From NCBI RefSeq assembly GCF_016786355.1, contig NZ_JADWYX010000007.1:11127-75126 (forward strand): a stretch of DNA of 64,000 bases, read 5' to 3'. How positions within the stretch are numbered: position 1 is the stretch's first letter; each line of letters begins with the position of its first letter. The translations under genes were made by a program, and so were the position numbers. The DNA is from Frankia sp. AgB1.9. Lineage in GTDB: Bacteria > Actinomycetota > Actinomycetes > Frankiales > Frankiaceae. The notes under the pieces were generated by a model, which searched no databases, was not told where the DNA came from, and was given only the letters and a program-made list of their open reading frames with translations. Shown piece after piece: positions 49,982-59,638 of the stretch.

Positions 49982-50374
49982 ATGTTCATGATCCAGTCGT
50001 CCCGTCGGGGCCCCGCGCCCGTCGCCACGTTCTCCCGCCAGGACATCCTGGCCGCCGAGCTGTCCGGTTCGCGAGGCGGCCGGTCAACTGTGCCGCCGGG
50101 CCTGGTTCAGCCGGGTCTGGTTCAGTCCGGCCTGGCACAGCCCGGCCGGGCGCGGGGAATCGCCGTGCTGCTTGCCGCCGGGCTGGTGGTCGGTGGTCTC
50201 GCCGGCTGCGGCCAGCATCACCCGCCGAAGCCGACGAACCTGACGTGCGCCGCGAACTACTCGGTGCAGTGGAGCGGCAAGCACGACCGGTGGGAGTGCC
50301 TGCCCAACAAGTCGTCGTCGAACAGCGGTAACTCGTCGTCGAACTCGTCTCGTCGCGGCAACCGGCGGCACTGA
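49982..50374 (+). CDS. Putative small lipoprotein
   Basis: 130 residues from ATG 49982; GTG 50090 is a possible later start giving a more normal signal peptide. The hydrophobic stretch GIAVLLAAGLVVGGLAGC ends at Cys76 of a lipobox (LAGC). The mature part is short (about 55 residues), with two further Cys (LTCAANYSVQWSGKHDRWECLPN) that could form a disulfide, then a Ser/Asn-rich tail. Before the signal is a triple repeat of the PGLVQ type. The family is not recognised; similar Cys-Trp small lipoproteins occur in actinobacteria. Confidence 0.55.
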   Translation: MFMIQSSRRGPAPVATFSRQDILAAELSGSRGGRSTVPPGLVQPGLVQSGLAQPGRARGIAVLLAAGLVVGGLAGCGQHHPPKPTNLTCAANYSVQWSGKHDRWECLPNKSSSNSGNSSSNSSRRGNRRH

Positions 50375-50575
50375 CCTGCGCTGCCGGTGATCCCAGTTAC
50401 GTCACCCGAGGGTGCTGCTGGTCGGTAATGCGGTCGTAACCGCCGCGTCCTAACGTCAGAGTCGTCAGCGCGCAGGTCGTGCGGGACGCGGGGCGTGGAC
50501 GCGGCCGCTCGCCCGGGACCTGCCTGACCGAGACCCCGTGACGATCCCCGGGGCCGGACCTCAGGGAGGCTGCGC

Positions 50576-51472
50576 ATGCGTTCGACCGTGCTCGCGACAC
50601 CGGCGACGTTTGGTGTGTTCGAGGCGGACTGGGCCCGCGACCCGGGCGCCGACGACGCCGAGCCGTCCGCGCTGGCCGAGATCGAGGAGTTCTACCGGGC
50701 CTTCGGCTACGTGCTGCTGCGCGGCCTGGTGCCCGAAGAGTTGACGGCGCGGATGGAGGCGGAATGCGCGGCCGTCCAGGCCGACGTGCTGGCCGGGCGG
50801 CTGCCCGAGCGGTATGGCTCGACGAAGTACCTGGACGCGGCCGAGAAGGCGGAAAGGTTCGTCAACTACGTCGAGCACGTCCAAGAGCTGTCTCCAGCCG
50901 TCCTGGAGACGGCGAAGCTCCCGGCCTTGCTCGCGGTGATCCGCCGGCTGATCGGCGACTCGGCGTGGCTCAACGGCTCCGAGCAGGCCGGCGTCGTCTA
51001 CCAGGACTCCCGGCCCGGCCGGGAGTCCGGCTACACCCGGATCGGCTGGCATTCCGACTGGCAGGCGATGCCCAGCGTCGACATCTGGCCCGGCCTGGCC
51101 TTCACCTTCCATCTGGACGCCACCAGCCCGGCCAACGGATTCCTGCGGGTCGTCCCCGGCAGCAACAACTGGGCGACGCCCGCGCCGTACCGCAACGTCA
51201 ACAGCGTCGAGGTTCCCGACGACGCCCGCCCGGCCGGCGGCTACACCGACACTCCACCGCCCGTCGAGATGCCGCTCGGCTTCGACAAGATCCCGGGTGA
51301 GGTGCCCGTCTACACCGAGCGCGGCGACGTGATCCTGCACGACGGCTACCTCTGGCATTCGGCGTCGCGGGCCACCGACGACGAGGCCGTCCGCCGCCAC
51401 GTCCGCGGCGGCTACTGGAGCGGCCCCCCAGCCAACTACCGCCCCCAGTTCCTCAAGAACGCCGCCCGCTAG
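50576..51472 (+). CDS. Phytanoyl-CoA dioxygenase (PhyH) family protein
   Basis: 298 residues from ATG 50576 with AGGGAGG upstream. A double-stranded beta-helix Fe(II)/2-oxoglutarate oxygenase: His159 and Asp161 (GWHSDWQ) and distal His261 (YLWHSASR), with FHLDATSPANGFLRVVPGSNNW between. Residue Arg265 is a candidate for 2-oxoglutarate binding. PhyH relatives hydroxylate acyl-CoAs, ectoine, mitomycin-type and other small molecules. No neighbouring biosynthetic genes identify the substrate; the only enzyme downstream is a SAM-dependent methyltransferase. Confidence 0.85.
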   Translation: MRSTVLATPATFGVFEADWARDPGADDAEPSALAEIEEFYRAFGYVLLRGLVPEELTARMEAECAAVQADVLAGRLPERYGSTKYLDAAEKAERFVNYVEHVQELSPAVLETAKLPALLAVIRRLIGDSAWLNGSEQAGVVYQDSRPGRESGYTRIGWHSDWQAMPSVDIWPGLAFTFHLDATSPANGFLRVVPGSNNWATPAPYRNVNSVEVPDDARPAGGYTDTPPPVEMPLGFDKIPGEVPVYTERGDVILHDGYLWHSASRATDDEAVRRHVRGGYWSGPPANYRPQFLKNAAR

Positions 51473-51686
51473 CCCCAACTCGGTCCGGCCCCCGCAGCCT
51501 CCGTCGCGTTTGGGCTGGTGGGGCGTGTGGGGGATCTCGGTCGGGGAAGCGACAGGCTGTGTGGGCGGATTCGTCGTGCTGGTGACGCGGGGGGCGTTGC
51601 TGCCCGACCTACGCTTTGCCGCGACAAGCCAGATCGATGGGGCCGGCTGCGGCCGAGTGGCCGAGACGGCGGGGGTGCTGAGTTTC

Positions 51687-52469
51687 ATGAGCCAGGGCGA
51701 ATCGACGGGTGGCAAGGTCCCGGCGCGGGGCGTCGCAGAGCTGGATGAGGCGTCGTGCCGGGTCGAGGACGCCTTTGACCCGGCCGAGGTGGCCCGGTTC
51801 GAGCGCCTCGAGCCGGTGGTGCGGCGCGCGGCGGCCGAGCATCGTGACCTGCACAGCCGGGGCGTGCGGTTTCTGGCCCGCCAGGGCATCCGTCAGTTCA
51901 TCGACCTGAGCTACGGGCTGGCGACGCCCCGCAGCACCCACCGGATCGCCAGGGCGATCGACCCGGACAGCCGCGTCGTCTACGTCGACGTGGACCCGAC
52001 CGTCCGCACGGCGGGCACCGCGCCCGAGAACCGGCACACGACGCTCATGACGGCCGACCCGCGCGATCCGGCCGCGGTTCTCGCCAGCCCGCAGGTGCGC
52101 GCCTTCATCGACCTCGACGAGCCGGTCGGCCTGCTGATGCTCGGCGTCGTCCATCACCTGGGTGACGACGACGACCCGGCCGCGGTCGTCGCCGGCTACA
52201 AGGACGCGCTGGCCGGTGGCAGCTACCTGTTCCTGAGCCACTACCTGGGTCGTGGCGCGGCGACGGCCGAGCTGGAGGCGACGCTGCTGGCCCACCGGGG
52301 CACCGGCCGGTTCCGGTCCAGGGCCGAGATCTCCGCCTACTTCGGTGGCCTCGCGACCGTCCCGCCCGGCCTCAGCTACGCGGCCATGTGGCGCCGGGAG
52401 ACGATGTTCTCGGGCCGCGTGGACGCCGGGGTCCGGCTGGTTCTGGGCGGTATCGGCCGCAAGGCTTAG
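51687..52469 (+). CDS. SAM-dependent methyltransferase (Methyltransf_19 / DUF574-like)
   Basis: 260 residues from ATG 51687; upstream in-frame starts exist. The features FIDLSYGLATPRSTHRIARAIDP, VVYVDVDPTV, DLDEPVGLLMLGVVHHL and LSHYLG follow the actinobacterial methyltransferase family formerly called DUF574. The glycine-rich SAM loop is D-L-S-Y-G-L rather than DxGxG, a known variation. These proteins are common around XRE/DUF397 regulators and secondary metabolism in actinomycetes; the methyl acceptor is unknown. The gene is followed by palindromic element copy 3. Confidence 0.75.
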   Translation: MSQGESTGGKVPARGVAELDEASCRVEDAFDPAEVARFERLEPVVRRAAAEHRDLHSRGVRFLARQGIRQFIDLSYGLATPRSTHRIARAIDPDSRVVYVDVDPTVRTAGTAPENRHTTLMTADPRDPAAVLASPQVRAFIDLDEPVGLLMLGVVHHLGDDDDPAAVVAGYKDALAGGSYLFLSHYLGRGAATAELEATLLAHRGTGRFRSRAEISAYFGGLATVPPGLSYAAMWRRETMFSGRVDAGVRLVLGGIGRKA

Positions 52470-52472
52470 CGC

Positions 52473-52527
52473 GAGTCATCCCTGGTGGTCGCGGGACCAG
52501 GCGTGTCCTGCCCACCAGGGATGACTC
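52473..52527. repeat. Palindromic element, copy 3
   Basis: Perfect 16-bp arms GAGTCATCCCTGGTGG and complement, 23-base loop, in the 76-base gap between the convergent methyltransferase and ureC genes. Same family as 26509-26563 and 9669-9720; could act as a bidirectional terminator here. Confidence 0.9.
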
Positions 52528-52545
52528 GGCCGGGGCTCAGCGCGA

Positions 52546-54273
52546 TCAGAACAGGAAGTAGCGCTGGGCCATCGGGAGTTCGCGGACGGGGGCCGGCTCG
52601 ATGGCCTCACCGTCGATGGTGACGGTGAAGGTGTCGGGGTCGACCCGGATGTCCGGGGTCGCGGTGTTGTTGATCAGGTCGGCCTTGCCGCGGCGGCGGA
52701 CGTCCAGCACCGGGACCATCGGGGTGGCCAGCTCCAGCCGCGCAGGCAGGCCGGCCTCGATCGCCGCCGGCGCGACGAAGGTCAGCGACGACGCGGCGGC
52801 CGGGCCACGGGCGGCGCCGAACATGGGCCGGGGCAGGATCGGCTGGGGCGTCGGGATCGAGGCGTTCGCGTCGCCCATCGCGGCCCAGGTGATGAAGCCG
52901 CCCTTGAGGACGAGCGAGGGGCGGACGCCGAAGAACGCCGGCTCGTAGAGCACGAGGTCGGCGAGCTTGCCGACCTCGACCGAGCCGACCTCGCCCTCCA
53001 GACCGTGCGCGACGGCCGGGCAGATCGTGTACTTGGCGACGTAGCGTCGCGCCCGCAGGTTGTCCGCCCGCCCGTCACCCGGCAGCGCGCCGCGCCGGGC
53101 CTTCATGACGTGCGCGGTCTGCCAGGTGCGCAGGACGACCTCGCCGATCCGGCCCATCGCCTGCGAGTCCGAGCCGATCATCGAGATCGCGCCCAGGTCG
53201 TGCAGGAAGTCCTCGGCCGCGATCGTCGACGGCCGGATCCGGCTCTCCGCGAAGGCGAGGTCCTCGGGGATGCTCGGATTCAGGTGATGGCAGACCATCA
53301 GCATGTCGAGGTGCTCGTCGAGCGTGTTGACGGTATGCGGCCGGGTCGGGTTCGTCGAGGACGGCAGGACGTTGCCGGCCGCGGCGACGGTGATGATGTC
53401 CGGCGCGTGCCCGCCGCCGGCACCCTCGGTGTGGTACGCGTGGATCGCCCGGCCGGCGATCGCCGCCAGCGTGCTCTCGACGTACCCGGCCTCGTTCAGC
53501 GTGTCGGAGTGCAGCGCGACCTGGACCCCGGCGGCGTCCGCGACCCGCAGCGAGGCGTCGATCACGGCCGGGGTGGTGCCCCAGTCCTCGTGCAGCTTGA
53601 ACGCGGCGGCCCCGGCGCGCAGCTGCTCCCAGAGCGAGTCCTCGCTCGTCGTGTTGCCCTTGCCGAGCAGGACGACGTTGACCGGCCAGTCGTCCATCGC
53701 GGACAGCATCCGGGCGAGGTTCCAGCCACCCGGGGTGACCGTCGTCGCCTTGGTGCCCTCGGCCGGCCCGGTGCCGCCGCCGATCAGCGTCGTGATGCCG
53801 GCGCCCAGGGCCTCGGGGACCTGCTGCGGGCAGATGAAGTGGACGTGGCAGTCGATCGCCCCGGCCGTCATGATCTTCCCGTTGCCGGCGATGATCTCGG
53901 TGCCGGGCCCGATGACGAGGTCCGGGTGGACGCCGTCCATCGTGTCCGGGTTGCCGGCCTTGCCGAGCGCGACGATCCGGCCGTCGCGGACGCCGACGTC
54001 GGCCTTCACGACGCCCCAGTGGTCCAGCACGATGACGCCGGTGATCACGAGGTCGGGCGCGCCCTCGGCCCGGGTCGCCCTGGCCTGGCCCATCGACTCG
54101 CGGATGACCTTGCCGCCGCCGAAGACCGCCTCGTCGCCGGTGCCGGCGCCGCGAGGCCCGCGGCTTAGATCCGCGGTGACCTCGATGAACAGGTCGGTGT
54201 CGGCCAGCCGGACCCGGTCGCCGACCGTCGGTCCGTACAGCGCGGCGTACCGCGACCGGTCCAGCGAAGCCAT
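52546..54273 (-). CDS. ureC: Urease alpha subunit UreC
   Basis: 575 residues from ATG 54271-54273 with GAGAGGAC upstream. All nickel-site features are present: His143 and His145 (DCHVHFI), carbamylated Lys226 (FKLHEDWG), His255 (ALHSDTLNE), His281 ([14 protein letters not shown]), the flap MVCHHLNP (Cys328, His329, His330) and the Asp of GSDSQAMGR. Urease hydrolyses urea to ammonia and carbamate in the cytosol. Length is normal (about 570). Upstream, ureB ends 107 bases away, with a short duplicated CCTAGGAG in between. Confidence 0.97.
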   Translation of the reverse strand: MASLDRSRYAALYGPTVGDRVRLADTDLFIEVTADLSRGPRGAGTGDEAVFGGGKVIRESMGQARATRAEGAPDLVITGVIVLDHWGVVKADVGVRDGRIVALGKAGNPDTMDGVHPDLVIGPGTEIIAGNGKIMTAGAIDCHVHFICPQQVPEALGAGITTLIGGGTGPAEGTKATTVTPGGWNLARMLSAMDDWPVNVVLLGKGNTTSEDSLWEQLRAGAAAFKLHEDWGTTPAVIDASLRVADAAGVQVALHSDTLNEAGYVESTLAAIAGRAIHAYHTEGAGGGHAPDIITVAAAGNVLPSSTNPTRPHTVNTLDEHLDMLMVCHHLNPSIPEDLAFAESRIRPSTIAAEDFLHDLGAISMIGSDSQAMGRIGEVVLRTWQTAHVMKARRGALPGDGRADNLRARRYVAKYTICPAVAHGLEGEVGSVEVGKLADLVLYEPAFFGVRPSLVLKGGFITWAAMGDANASIPTPQPILPRPMFGAARGPAAASSLTFVAPAAIEAGLPARLELATPMVPVLDVRRRGKADLINNTATPDIRVDPDTFTVTIDGEAIEPAPVRELPMAQRYFLF

Positions 54274-54380
54274 GTCTGTCCTCTCACCTAGGAGTCTGAC
54301 CTAGGAGAAGGTGTCAACGGGGGAGCCTGAGGCGCGTTCTGGTCGTCCGGCCTGCGCGGAGGACGGCTAGAACGGGAGCG

Positions 54381-54722
54381 TCAGCGGACGGTCGGGGCGG
54401 CGTCGCGCTCGTCGAGCTTGCCGGCCCATTCCGGCCGCAGGCCCGGGACGTCGCGGAAGCCGGCGAGGGCCACCAGGGTGACCTCGCGTTCGATCCCCGG
54501 CTCGAAGCGGACCGCCGTTCCCGCGGGCACCGCGAGCCGGTGGCCCCAGGCGGCCGAGCGGTCGAAGTCGAGCGCCGGGTTCGCCGCGGCGAAGTGGTAG
54601 TGCGAGCCGACCTGGACCGGCCGGTCGCCGCCGTTGCGCACCACCAGGGTGAGCGTCGGACGGCCCGGGTTGATCTCGATCGGGTCGTCGTCGTGCAGGA
54701 CCTCGCCGGGAATCATCGGCAT
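54381..54722 (-). CDS. ureB: Urease beta subunit UreB
   Basis: 113 residues from ATG 54720-54722 (MPMIPGEV); a GTG at 54770 would add 16 residues lacking family similarity. UreB signatures are [35 protein letters not shown] (conserved parts GDRP-QVGSH-HF-E/ANPALxFDR) and [16 protein letters not shown]. It pairs with UreA and UreC in the trimeric urease core. The ANPAL replaces the usual VNxAL. Confidence 0.93.
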   Translation of the reverse strand: MPMIPGEVLHDDDPIEINPGRPTLTLVVRNGGDRPVQVGSHYHFAAANPALDFDRSAAWGHRLAVPAGTAVRFEPGIEREVTLVALAGFRDVPGLRPEWAGKLDERDAAPTVR

Positions 54723-54798
54723 CCGCTCGTTCCTGGGGCCGCGGCTGGCTGGCTGTTCGGCGGGTGGCACCGGCCGGTGGCGGCCCGAGGCAGGCCGG

Positions 54799-55101
54799 TC
54801 ACGGGATCGGGTGGTGCACCGTGACGAGCTTGGTGCCGTCCGGGAAGGTCGCCTCGACCTGCACCTCGGCGAGCATCTCCGGGATGCCGTCGAGGACGTC
54901 GTCCCTGGTCAGCACGGTGCGCCCGGCGGCCATCAGCTCGGCGACGGTGCGCCCGTCGCGCGCGCCCTCCAGCAGGAAGGAGGTCAGCAGCGCGACCGCC
55001 TCCGGGTAGTTGAGCCGCAGACCGCGGCCCCGGCGCTCCTTGGCGAGGTTGGCCGCGACATGGATCAGCAGGCGTTCCTGTTCATGCGGGCTCAGCAGCA
55101 C
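54799..55101 (-). CDS. ureA: Urease gamma subunit UreA
   Basis: 100 residues from GTG 55099-55101, which gives the family's standard length and start ([17 protein letters not shown]). The frame remains open to 55290, but the extra residues are promoter-like. [28 protein letters not shown] and [20 protein letters not shown] are hallmarks of UreA. First gene of the ureABC unit, divergent from the ABC importer; several GTCAC copies lie in the 280-base gap between them (55189, 55199, 55286). Confidence 0.93.
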   Translation of the reverse strand: MLLSPHEQERLLIHVAANLAKERRGRGLRLNYPEAVALLTSFLLEGARDGRTVAELMAAGRTVLTRDDVLDGIPEMLAEVQVEATFPDGTKLVTVHHPIP

Positions 55102-55381
55102 GGCGCCAAACCTAGGGCCAGCAGATGTCGACCGCGTAACACCGACCGCTGGCGCGTCGCCGTCGTCGCGAACGCGGGGACTGAATTCGTCACGTTGGGT
55201 CACTGTTGTTGGCGTTTGCTCGCCGTCGGTCGGACTTGACCCGCGTTCGACCGGCAGGTCGGGCCTGCGAGGCCGGGCCGGATTCGTCACAACCTGCGGG
55301 AGTTACACCGTGTTCACAAAGGGGCGATGGCCGCGACACGGCTGCTTTCTAACGTCCCGTGGAACCGCCCGGGAGGGCCGG

Positions 55382-56530
55382 ATGGGCCGGCGGTGGGGAA
55401 CTCAACCCCGGGGCGACGATGGGGGTTCGGTGACAACGGGATTCGACAGGCGCAGCTTCCTGCGGCGCGGTGCGGGCATGGCCGCGGGCGCAGCTGCTCT
55501 GGGTATTGGCGGCAGCGAGTTTCTGGCCGCGTGTGGGAGCAGCGGCTCTGGGGGGAGCTCGGCGGCCACAGGTGGCGCGACGTCGTTCGGCGCGCTGACC
55601 TACCGGCTCTCCTGGATCAAGAACGTGGAGTTCGCCGGCGCGTACATCGCCGACCAGAAGGGCTACTACAAGGCGGCCGGCTTCACGTCGGTCAACCTGA
55701 TCAGCGGTGGCCCGAGCGCCACCCCGCAGGACGCCGACGTGGCGACCGGCAAGGCGTTCATCGGCATCTCGGCCCCGGACATCACCGGTGCCGCGATCCT
55801 GCAGGGCGCGCCCATCAAGATCATTGGTGCGCAGTACCAGAAGAACCCGTTCGCGATCATGTCGCTGGCGAGCAAGCCGATCAAGACGCCCGAGGACATG
55901 ATCGGCAAGAAGATCGGTGTCCAGGCCACCAACGAGTCGGTGTGGTCCGCGTTCCTCGCGGCCAACAACATCGACCCGTCGAAGATCGACAAGGTGCCGG
56001 TCCAGTTCGACCCGACGCCGCTGACCACCGGTCAGGTCGACGGGTGGTTCTCCTTCATCACCAACGAGCCGAACCTGCTCAAGGTGAAGGGCATCGACAC
56101 CGTCACGTTCCTGCTGGCGGACTTCAAGTACCCGCTGGTCTCCGAGACGTACATGGTCACCACCGACACGCTCGCGAAGGACAAGGCCAAGATCAAGGCA
56201 TTCCTGTCCGCCGAGATCAAGGCCTGGCACGACCAGATCGCGAGCCCGGGCACGGGGGCGAGCCTCGCCGCCACCGTCTACGGCAAGGACCAGGGCCTGG
56301 ACACGGCCGAGCAGACCCTCGAGGCCAAGGCCCAGAACGAGCTGTTGGTCACCGCCGACACCAAGGCGAACGGCCTGTTCACCATCACGCCGGCCCTGAT
56401 CGAGGAGAACATCGCCACGCTCAAGCTGGCGAAGGTCGACATCAGCGCCGACCAGCTCTTCGACACCAGCATCATCGACGAGCTGTACAAGGAGCAGCCG
56501 GACCTGAAGACGATCCCCGCGCTGGGCTGA
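55382..56530 (+). CDS. ABC transporter substrate-binding lipoprotein (NMT1/THI5-like), Tat-type signal
   Basis: 382 residues from ATG 55382 (GGGAGG upstream); GTG 55430 is also possible. The export signal has a twin-arginine motif (DRRSFLRRGAG) and ends with a lipobox FLAACGS. The mature domain starts ALTYRLSWIKNVEFAGAYIAD and QKGYYKAAGF, the NMT1/THI5 fold. It is a paralogue-type match to the protein at 23746-24888 but has a different signal (Tat rather than Sec). Location beside urease and an adenine-deaminase-like gene suggests a nitrogen-rich small molecule as ligand; this is inference. Confidence 0.86.
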   Translation: MGRRWGTQPRGDDGGSVTTGFDRRSFLRRGAGMAAGAAALGIGGSEFLAACGSSGSGGSSAATGGATSFGALTYRLSWIKNVEFAGAYIADQKGYYKAAGFTSVNLISGGPSATPQDADVATGKAFIGISAPDITGAAILQGAPIKIIGAQYQKNPFAIMSLASKPIKTPEDMIGKKIGVQATNESVWSAFLAANNIDPSKIDKVPVQFDPTPLTTGQVDGWFSFITNEPNLLKVKGIDTVTFLLADFKYPLVSETYMVTTDTLAKDKAKIKAFLSAEIKAWHDQIASPGTGASLAATVYGKDQGLDTAEQTLEAKAQNELLVTADTKANGLFTITPALIEENIATLKLAKVDISADQLFDTSIIDELYKEQPDLKTIPALG

Positions 56531-56588
56531 CCCGCCACGCTGATCGTCCCGTCCCCGTCCCAGCCCTAGAGGAGAAGCCGAGACTGAC

Positions 56589-57497
56589 ATGAGCGCTTCC
56601 GCCACGCCCACACCGGAGCCCGCCGTCGACACGGCGGCAGTCACCTTCGGGGAGGAGGCGGCCGTCCCGACCGCCGCCGCCGAACCGGCACCGGCCGCCG
56701 TCGCCGAACGGGTAGCTGGGTCCGGGGTCAGCGTGACCGGACTGCGCAAGGAGTTCAGGCTCGGCCGTCGTTCGGTCGTCGCGCTGGACGACGTGAACCT
56801 TTCCACGGCGGAGGGCTCGTTCCTCACGCTGATCGGGCCCTCCGGCTGTGGGAAGTCGACCGTCCTGCGCATCCTCGCCGACCTGGAGGCGCCGACCCAG
56901 GGGGAGGCGCTCGTCCACGGCGAGCGCCCGGCCGCGGCCCGCCGCGCCCACCACCTGGGCATCGCCTTCCAGGACGCCGCGCTGCTGCCCTGGCGGTCCG
57001 TCGAGGCCAACATCCGGCTGCCGCTGGAGGTCAGCGGCAAGAAGGCGGGCCGAAAGGTGATCGCCGACCTGATCTCGCTGGTCGGTCTCACCGGGTTCGA
57101 GAAGGCCCGCCCGGCGCAGCTGTCCGGCGGCATGCGCCAGCGGGTGGCGATCGCCCGCGCGCTGGTCGTCGAGCCGAAGGTGCTGCTGCTCGACGAGCCG
57201 TTCGGCGCCCTGGACGACATGACCCGCCAGCGGCTGAACTTCGAGCTGCTGCGGATCTGGACCGAGCGGGCTACCACGACCCTGCTGGTCACCCACTCGA
57301 TCCCGGAGGCGGTCATCCTCTCCGACAAGGTCGCGGTCATGACCCCGCGGCCGGGCCGGATCAAGGAGATCGTCGACATCGACCTGCCGCGCCCGCGCAC
57401 CTCGGAGATGCTGCGGACCCCGCGCTTCCACGAGCTGCACGACGAGCTGTCCGGCCTGCTGTTCGGGGGCCAGGACGAAGACGAGCGGGCCGCGTGA
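56589..57497 (+). CDS. ABC transporter ATP-binding protein
   Basis: 302 residues from ATG 56589, preceded by AGAGGAGAAG. Walker [11 protein letters not shown]-loop QDAALLPWR, signature LSGGMRQR, Walker [14 protein letters not shown] and VTHSIPEAV are intact, with the [15 protein letters not shown] tail of the NrtD/SsuB/ThiZ group. A 45-residue Ala/Pro-rich leader precedes the domain, as in the other cassette. It powers the two permeases encoded downstream. Confidence 0.92.
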   Translation: MSASATPTPEPAVDTAAVTFGEEAAVPTAAAEPAPAAVAERVAGSGVSVTGLRKEFRLGRRSVVALDDVNLSTAEGSFLTLIGPSGCGKSTVLRILADLEAPTQGEALVHGERPAAARRAHHLGIAFQDAALLPWRSVEANIRLPLEVSGKKAGRKVIADLISLVGLTGFEKARPAQLSGGMRQRVAIARALVVEPKVLLLDEPFGALDDMTRQRLNFELLRIWTERATTTLLVTHSIPEAVILSDKVAVMTPRPGRIKEIVDIDLPRPRTSEMLRTPRFHELHDELSGLLFGGQDEDERAA

Positions 57498-57504
57498 GGC
57501 CGGC

Positions 57505-58353
57505 ATGACAGCTCTTCAGGACACTCCCGCCGGCGCGGTCGCCGCCCCGTCCAGCGGCAGCCCCCCTCAGGACGGTTCCCGGGTCCGCGCGGGCGCGCCC
57601 TCCTGGCTGGGCGGCCTGATCGGCACCCTGGCGATCATCGCGCTCTGGTGGATCCTCGCGGTCACGGTGCTCAAGCACGGTGGCGCGGTGCCGACGCCGT
57701 GGGCGGTCGTCAAGGACTTCTGGACCGACCGGCACCTGTGGTGGACCCCGGTCTCCACGACCGTGTGGATCGCCTTCCAGGGCTACCTGATCGGGAACGG
57801 CCTGGCCATCGGCCTGTCGATCCTCTGCTTCGGCATCCCGGTGGTCGACCGCATCCTGCTACAGATCGGCGTGGCCTCCTACTGCCTGCCGATCATCGCG
57901 ATCGGCCCAATCCTGACCACGGTCTTCAGCGGCACCGCGCCGGAGATGGCGCTCGCCGGGATCTCCGTCTTCTTCACGACCCTGGTCGGCACGCTCACCG
58001 GCCTGAGCGCGGCCGACCAGACGACGCTCGACGCCATCCGCGCGTTCGGCGGCGGGAGGGTCGCCCAGCTACGGTTCGTCCGGCTCCGCGCCGCCCTGCC
58101 CAGCACGTTCGCCGGGCTGCAGATCGCGCCGCCGGCCGCGTTGCTCGGCGCGATCATCGGTGAGTACCTGGGCGCGGACAAGGGCATCGGGATCACCATG
58201 ATCGCCTCGGAGACGGCGTTCGACGTCCCCCGCACCTGGGCCCTGGCGATCATCGCCTCGGCGATCGCCGCCGTCGGCTACGGCATAACCTCGCTGATCG
58301 CCCGGCTGCTCACCCCGTGGGCCCCGCGCGGTAACCCCGGAGGTGGATCGTGA
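57505..58353 (+). CDS. ABC transporter permease, first of pair
   Basis: 282 residues from ATG 57505, seven bases after the ATPase stop. About six membrane helices; coupling loop DAIRAFGGGRVAQLRFVRLRAALPSTFAGLQ (SsuC/NrtB-type EAA loop). The pairing of two different permeases matches the cassette at 20.6-24.9 kb. The second permease starts within its stop codon. Confidence 0.87.
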   Translation: MTALQDTPAGAVAAPSSGSPPQDGSRVRAGAPSWLGGLIGTLAIIALWWILAVTVLKHGGAVPTPWAVVKDFWTDRHLWWTPVSTTVWIAFQGYLIGNGLAIGLSILCFGIPVVDRILLQIGVASYCLPIIAIGPILTTVFSGTAPEMALAGISVFFTTLVGTLTGLSAADQTTLDAIRAFGGGRVAQLRFVRLRAALPSTFAGLQIAPPAALLGAIIGEYLGADKGIGITMIASETAFDVPRTWALAIIASAIAAVGYGITSLIARLLTPWAPRGNPGGGS

Positions 58354-59240
58354 CCACCACGGCCGCTCCGGCGACCGAGTCCGTGCCGGCCCCGGCGGTC
58401 GCGCCGCCGGTGGTGCGACGCTCGCCGGGCTCGCTGCTGCTCGTCACCGCACTCGCCCGGCTGGGCCGCACCCTGGGCCAGGTAGTCGCCTCCGCCGTCG
58501 TGATCGTCATTCTCTGGTACGCCTTCCTGAAGGTTTTCCACCTCAATCCGCTGGTGGCAAAGGACCCGAAGGACGTCTACAACTACCTGTTCACGGTCCC
58601 CAAGGCACATGAGAACCGGCATGTGATCTTCCATGGGCTGTTGCAGACGCTCGGGGACGCGCTCTCCGGCTACATCGCCGGGACCGTCGCGGCGATCGTC
58701 GTCTCGGTTCTGTTCGTGCTGTATCGGCCGGTCGAGCAGGCATTCCTGCCCGTGGCGATGATCCTGCGCTCCGTGCCGCTGGTCGCGATGACGCCGATCA
58801 TCACGCTCGTCTTCGGCCGCGCCGTGATGGGCGTCACGGTCATCGGCGGGATCGTGGTGTTCTTCCCGTCGCTGGTGAACATCGTCTTCGGCCTGCGCTC
58901 GACGCCGAAGGCGGCGGCCGACCTGGTCACCGCCTACGGCGGCAACTCGTTCACCGTGCTGCGCAAGGTGGCGATTCCGAGTGCGCTGCCGGCGCTGTTC
59001 GCCTCGGCGCGGATCGCCGTGCCGGGTGCCATCATCGGCGCGCTGCTGGCCGAGTGGCTCGCGACTGGCGAGGCGCTCGGCTACTACATGGAGCACGCTC
59101 AGCAGGTGTTCAACTACGGCGGCGTCTGGGCGTCGGTCATCGTGATCACGGCGGTCAGCGTAGTGCTCTACGGCGTCGTCGGCGTCATCGAGACGGTCGT
59201 CCTCGCCCGGTACGGCCCGGCGCCAGCCCGCGGGAAGTGA
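58350..59240 (+). CDS. ABC transporter permease, second of pair
   Basis: 296 residues from GTG 58350 overlapping the first permease. Six helices predicted; loop ADLVTAYGGNSFTVLRKVAIPSALPALFASARIAVPGA is the ATPase-contact region. Likely forms a heterodimeric channel with the preceding permease. Last gene of the SBP-ATPase-permease-permease order, the reverse of the gene order seen in the first cassette. Confidence 0.87.
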   Translation: MTTTAAPATESVPAPAVAPPVVRRSPGSLLLVTALARLGRTLGQVVASAVVIVILWYAFLKVFHLNPLVAKDPKDVYNYLFTVPKAHENRHVIFHGLLQTLGDALSGYIAGTVAAIVVSVLFVLYRPVEQAFLPVAMILRSVPLVAMTPIITLVFGRAVMGVTVIGGIVVFFPSLVNIVFGLRSTPKAAADLVTAYGGNSFTVLRKVAIPSALPALFASARIAVPGAIIGALLAEWLATGEALGYYMEHAQQVFNYGGVWASVIVITAVSVVLYGVVGVIETVVLARYGPAPARGK

Positions 59241-59638
59241 CTCCCTGAGCCGCCCCGTCGTTGACCCGCGGTTTCCGACCGTGATGGTGACGCACGTTAC
59301 TGGCCGGCGATGCTGACCTGGACCTCCCGCCGATTCACTCCGGATCGGCGGGAGCGCCATTTCGGCCGGTCTTCCGGCGAGACGCGCCGGGCGGGCCGAA
59401 CGGCTCGCATCATTCCTGGTCAGCGGTCTTTGTGCTGGAGAGCACTCGATGCGCGGCAGCAATCGGTGACTGTCCGGTCCGTGGCTGCGACAATGACATC
59501 GGCGGCGGCCGTTCAGGGCAAGCCGGTAGGTGAAGTCGAGGCGGACAAACCCGTTCGCCATCCTTCGGGTGACTTTCCGCCGGCCCGCTACGTCACCTGG
59601 GGGTCAGACCCCCCAGACCCCCCAACCGGAGGGCCCGT
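59241..59638. other. Intergenic before adenine-deaminase-like gene
   Basis: 398 bases. A plus-strand frame (59310-59642) is open, but its composition and lack of family features argue against a gene. A C-run/G-run segment around 59600-59630 can fold weakly. Probably contains the promoter of the following gene. Confidence 0.45.

Noticed and set aside
55102..55290. N-terminal extension of UreA
   Set aside because: UreA is normally 100 residues, which matches the GTG at 55101; the extra part is promoter sequence shared with the divergent importer gene.
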